A stretch of 17,405 nucleotides of DNA from contig CAKUSI010000045.1 of the NCBI GenBank assembly GCA_934678955.1, forward strand, positions 1 through 17,405, given 5' to 3'. How positions within the stretch are numbered: the first letter of the stretch is position 1; each line of letters begins with the position of its first letter. Shown in pieces: positions 15,198 through 17,405 of the stretch. This DNA comes from an uncultured Austwickia sp. Lineage in GTDB: Bacteria; Actinomycetota; Actinomycetes; Actinomycetales; Dermatophilaceae. The translations under genes and the position numbers were made by a program. The notes beneath the pieces are model-generated. The model was not told where the DNA came from, did no database searches, and worked only from the letters and a program-made list of their open reading frames with translations.

Positions 15198-15989
15198 ATG
15201 GTGAACGACACCGCGATCGCGACGATGGGCGACGCAATTCTGGACAGTTACCGGACCGGATCGCCGATCGCTCCGCTGAACGAGAGCGGCGCGCTCACAC
15301 TCGACGATGCCTACGCGGTCCAGCAGCACCAGGTGCGTCATTGGCAGCAGCAGGGCCGTCGCGCAGTCGGTCACAAGATCGGCCTCACCTCGCGCGCGAT
15401 CCAGACCCAACTCGGCGTCGATCAGCCAGATTACGGGGTGCTGCTCGGGGACATGTTCTACGGGGAATCGCAGCTGATCGATGTGAGCCGCTTCATCAGC
15501 CCGCGCATCGAACCGGAGATCTCGGTGGTGCTGAGCAAGGACCTGTCCGGTGCGATCACGACGGTGGAGGCGCTGGCGGCGATCGACTACGGCGTGGCAT
15601 CCCTCGAGATCATTGACTCACGCATCCGGGACTGGAAGATCACGCTGGCCGACACGATCGCCGACAACGCCAGCTCGGGTGGCGTCGTGCTCAGCAGCCG
15701 GGCGGTCAAGCTGGCCGGCGTCGACCTCGTGAGAACTGGATGCGTGCTGTCGCGCAATGGTGACGTCGTTGCCACTGGTGCAGGTGGTGCTGTGCTGGGT
15801 TCTCCGCTGAACGCGCTGGTGTGGCTGTCACGCATGCTCGGTGAGCGTGGTGTCACGCTCAAGGCGGGCTCCGTGGTCATGCTGGGTTCATTGACCAACG
15901 CCATCCCGGTGGCTGCGAATGACTCGTTCACCGCCGACTTCGCAACGTTCGGGCCCGTCACCGCCACCTTCTCGGGGGAGGCACGATGA
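15198..15989 (+). CDS. 2-oxo-4-pentenoate hydratase / oxalocrotonate decarboxylase family protein (MhpD-like)
   Basis: ATG 15198 follows GAAGAGATGAGG. The 263-residue protein has the MhpD fold (related to FAH): GHKIGLTS (58-65, with K60), metal ligands E105 and E107 ([12 protein letters not shown]), E137 (SLEIIDSRI) and the [10 protein letters not shown] stretch (156-165). Members add water to 2-hydroxypenta-2,4-dienoate-type products of meta cleavage, or decarboxylate 4-oxalocrotonate, with a divalent metal. The gentisate route has no such step, so the role is unclear. It could act on a side product, on a methylated ring-fission product, or belong to another aromatic pathway that continues outside the window. 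Its stop overlaps the leuC start (ATGA), so the two are probably cotranscribed. Confidence 0.85.
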   Translation: MVNDTAIATMGDAILDSYRTGSPIAPLNESGALTLDDAYAVQQHQVRHWQQQGRRAVGHKIGLTSRAIQTQLGVDQPDYGVLLGDMFYGESQLIDVSRFISPRIEPEISVVLSKDLSGAITTVEALAAIDYGVASLEIIDSRIRDWKITLADTIADNASSGGVVLSSRAVKLAGVDLVRTGCVLSRNGDVVATGAGGAVLGSPLNALVWLSRMLGERGVTLKAGSVVMLGSLTNAIPVAANDSFTADFATFGPVTATFSGEAR

Positions 15990-17405
15990 CCGCCGCGCGA
16001 CCACGCACTCTGGCGGAGAAGGTCTGGGATGACCATGTGGTGGTGCGGGGTGTGGATGGTGCTCCCGACCTCATCTACATTGATCTGCATCTTGTGCATG
16101 AGGTGACCAGTCCGCAGGCTTTTGATGGGTTGCGGATGTCGGGGCGGGTGGTGCGTCGGCCGGATTTGACGATTGCGACGGAGGATCACAACACTCCCAC
16201 GTTGAATATCACGGGGCGTATTGAGGATCCGGTCAGTCGTACGCAGATCGAGACGTTGCGGGCCAATGCTGAGGAGTTCGGCATCCGATTGCACCCGTTG
16301 GGTGATATTGAGCAGGGCATTGTGCATGTGGTGGGTCCGCAGTTGGGGTTGACCATGCCGGGTGTCACCGTGGTCTGTGGTGATTCGCACACGTCCACGC
16401 ATGGTGCTTTCGGGGCGATGGCGTTCGGGATCGGCACGAGTGAGGTTGAGCATGTGCTGGCCACCCAGACGTTGCCGTTGAAGCCGTTCAAGACGATGGC
16501 GGTCACGGTGGAGGGGCAGCTCAGGCCGGGGGTGACGGCTAAGGACATCATTTTGGCGGTGATCGCGAAGATCGGCACCGGTGGTGGTCAGGGTTATGTG
16601 CTGGAGTATCGCGGCAGTGCTATCCGGTCGTTGTCGATGGAGGGCCGGATGACGATCTGCAACATGTCGATCGAGGCGGGGGCTCGTGCGGGCATGGTCG
16701 CCCCTGACCAGACCACGTATGACTACCTCAAGGGTCGCCCGCATGCTCCGGCGGGGGCGGACTGGGATGCTGCGGTGGCGTACTGGGACACGCTGCGCAC
16801 TGATGACGACGCCGTCTTCGATGCTGAGGTGTTCCTTGATGCGAGCGAGCTGGAGCCGTTTGTGACGTGGGGCACCAACCCGGGTCAGGGGGTGTCGCTG
16901 TCACAGGCGGTGCCGAACCCGGCCGATATCGATGACCCGAACCTGCGGGCTGCCGCCGAGCGGGCGCTGGAGTACATGGATCTGGTCGCGGGTACTCCGA
17001 TGAAGCAGATTGCGGTGGATGCGGTGTTCATGGGTTCGTGCACCAATTCGCGGATCGAGGATCTGCGTGCGTTCGCTTCGGTGATCCAGGGTCGCAGGAA
17101 GGCCGACGGGGTGCGGGTGATGGTGGTGCCCGGCTCGGCGCGGGTGCGCCTGGAGGCTGAGGCTGAGGGCATCGACAAGATCGTCGAGGACTTCGGCGGG
17201 GAGTGGCGTCATGCGGGCTGTTCGATGTGCTTGGGGATGAATCCCGACCAGCTCGCCCCGGGGGAGCGGTGCGCGTCGACCTCGAACCGCAACTTCGAGG
17301 GCCGCCAGGGCAAGGGCGGACGCACCCACCTGGTATCGCCGCTGGTGGCCGCGGCCACCGCCATCCGCGGCACCCTGAGCAGCCCCGCCGACATCAAGGA
17401 AGAGG
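15986..17405 (+). CDS. leuC: 3-isopropylmalate dehydratase large subunit (3' end cut by window)
   Basis: ATG 15986 overlaps the hydratase stop (ATGA), with GGGGGAGG just upstream. The frame stays open to the window edge; 473 residues are seen, close to the usual LeuC length, so only a short tail is missing. Aconitase-family hallmarks are [12 protein letters not shown] (131-142) and the [4Fe-4S] cysteines C352 (GSCTNSR), C412 and C415 ([13 protein letters not shown]). With the small subunit LeuD, probably just downstream, it isomerises 2- and 3-isopropylmalate in leucine synthesis. LeuCD-type enzymes also hydrate citraconate and maleate, which would fit the neighbouring ring-cleavage genes. 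Codon use differs from the other genes: I count 13 TTG leucine codons here, plus many T-ending codons, where the left-hand genes have one or so each. It reads like ordinary Microbacteriaceae LeuC, so a house-keeping role is the default. Confidence 0.9.
   Translation, partial: MTAARPRTLAEKVWDDHVVVRGVDGAPDLIYIDLHLVHEVTSPQAFDGLRMSGRVVRRPDLTIATEDHNTPTLNITGRIEDPVSRTQIETLRANAEEFGIRLHPLGDIEQGIVHVVGPQLGLTMPGVTVVCGDSHTSTHGAFGAMAFGIGTSEVEHVLATQTLPLKPFKTMAVTVEGQLRPGVTAKDIILAVIAKIGTGGGQGYVLEYRGSAIRSLSMEGRMTICNMSIEAGARAGMVAPDQTTYDYLKGRPHAPAGADWDAAVAYWDTLRTDDDAVFDAEVFLDASELEPFVTWGTNPGQGVSLSQAVPNPADIDDPNLRAAAERALEYMDLVAGTPMKQIAVDAVFMGSCTNSRIEDLRAFASVIQGRRKADGVRVMVVPGSARVRLEAEAEGIDKIVEDFGGEWRHAGCSMCLGMNPDQLAPGERCASTSNRNFEGRQGKGGRTHLVSPLVAAATAIRGTLSSPADIKEE

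Noticed and set aside
1..17405. CRISPR arrays, insertion sequences, tRNA genes, attachment sites, or a defence or phage system
   Set aside because: No regular short repeats, transposase or integrase motifs, or tRNA-like folds were seen; almost all the DNA is taken up by metabolic genes.

Overview
The window is a dense, one-directional block of 15 protein genes, all on the + strand, from a high-GC actinobacterium. A member of the Microbacteriaceae (Microbacterium-like) is the best guess. The reasons are the GC-rich codon use, a maleylpyruvate isomerase of the mycothiol-dependent type (mycothiol is an actinobacterial thiol), and a LeuC protein that reads like those I know from Microbacteriaceae. 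No RNA gene, IS element, CRISPR array or phage gene is visible. The longest gene-free stretches are 182 and 215 bases, and both look like promoter regions. The first and last genes run off the window.

Left block (1-7565): a thiamine-diphosphate enzyme (5' truncated), a divergent HMG-CoA-lyase-like protein, a class III CoA-transferase, an acyl-CoA dehydrogenase, an MmgE/PrpD-family protein and an MFS transporter. These are packed with overlaps or short gaps and look like one catabolic operon that handles a branched or dicarboxylic CoA ester.

Middle block (7566-11998): the gentisate pathway. Gentisate 1,2-dioxygenase and maleylpyruvate isomerase share one promoter region. 3-hydroxybenzoate 6-hydroxylase and a fumarylpyruvate hydrolase follow a second one. 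Together they would take 3-hydroxybenzoate through gentisate, maleylpyruvate and fumarylpyruvate to fumarate and pyruvate.

Right block (12036-17405): a second CoA-transferase with a second, canonical HMG-CoA-lyase-like enzyme, a regulator with two MarR domains in one chain, an MhpD-family hydratase, and leuC cut by the window end.

The main inference is that the two CoA-transferase/lyase pairs, plus an aconitase-family hydratase, surround gentisate genes because the substrate is an alkyl-substituted gentisate. Ring cleavage of a methylgentisate gives pyruvate plus a methyl-maleate or methyl-fumarate. Hydration gives citramalate, CoA transfer gives citramalyl-CoA, and a lyase gives acetyl-CoA plus pyruvate. 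This is a hypothesis from gene content and is not shown by the sequence. Unusual details are a CPYC motif at the catalytic cysteine of the first lyase, a His-to-Arg change at an expected metal ligand of the isomerase, clustered dyads in the promoter regions, and codon use in leuC that differs from the rest of the block.
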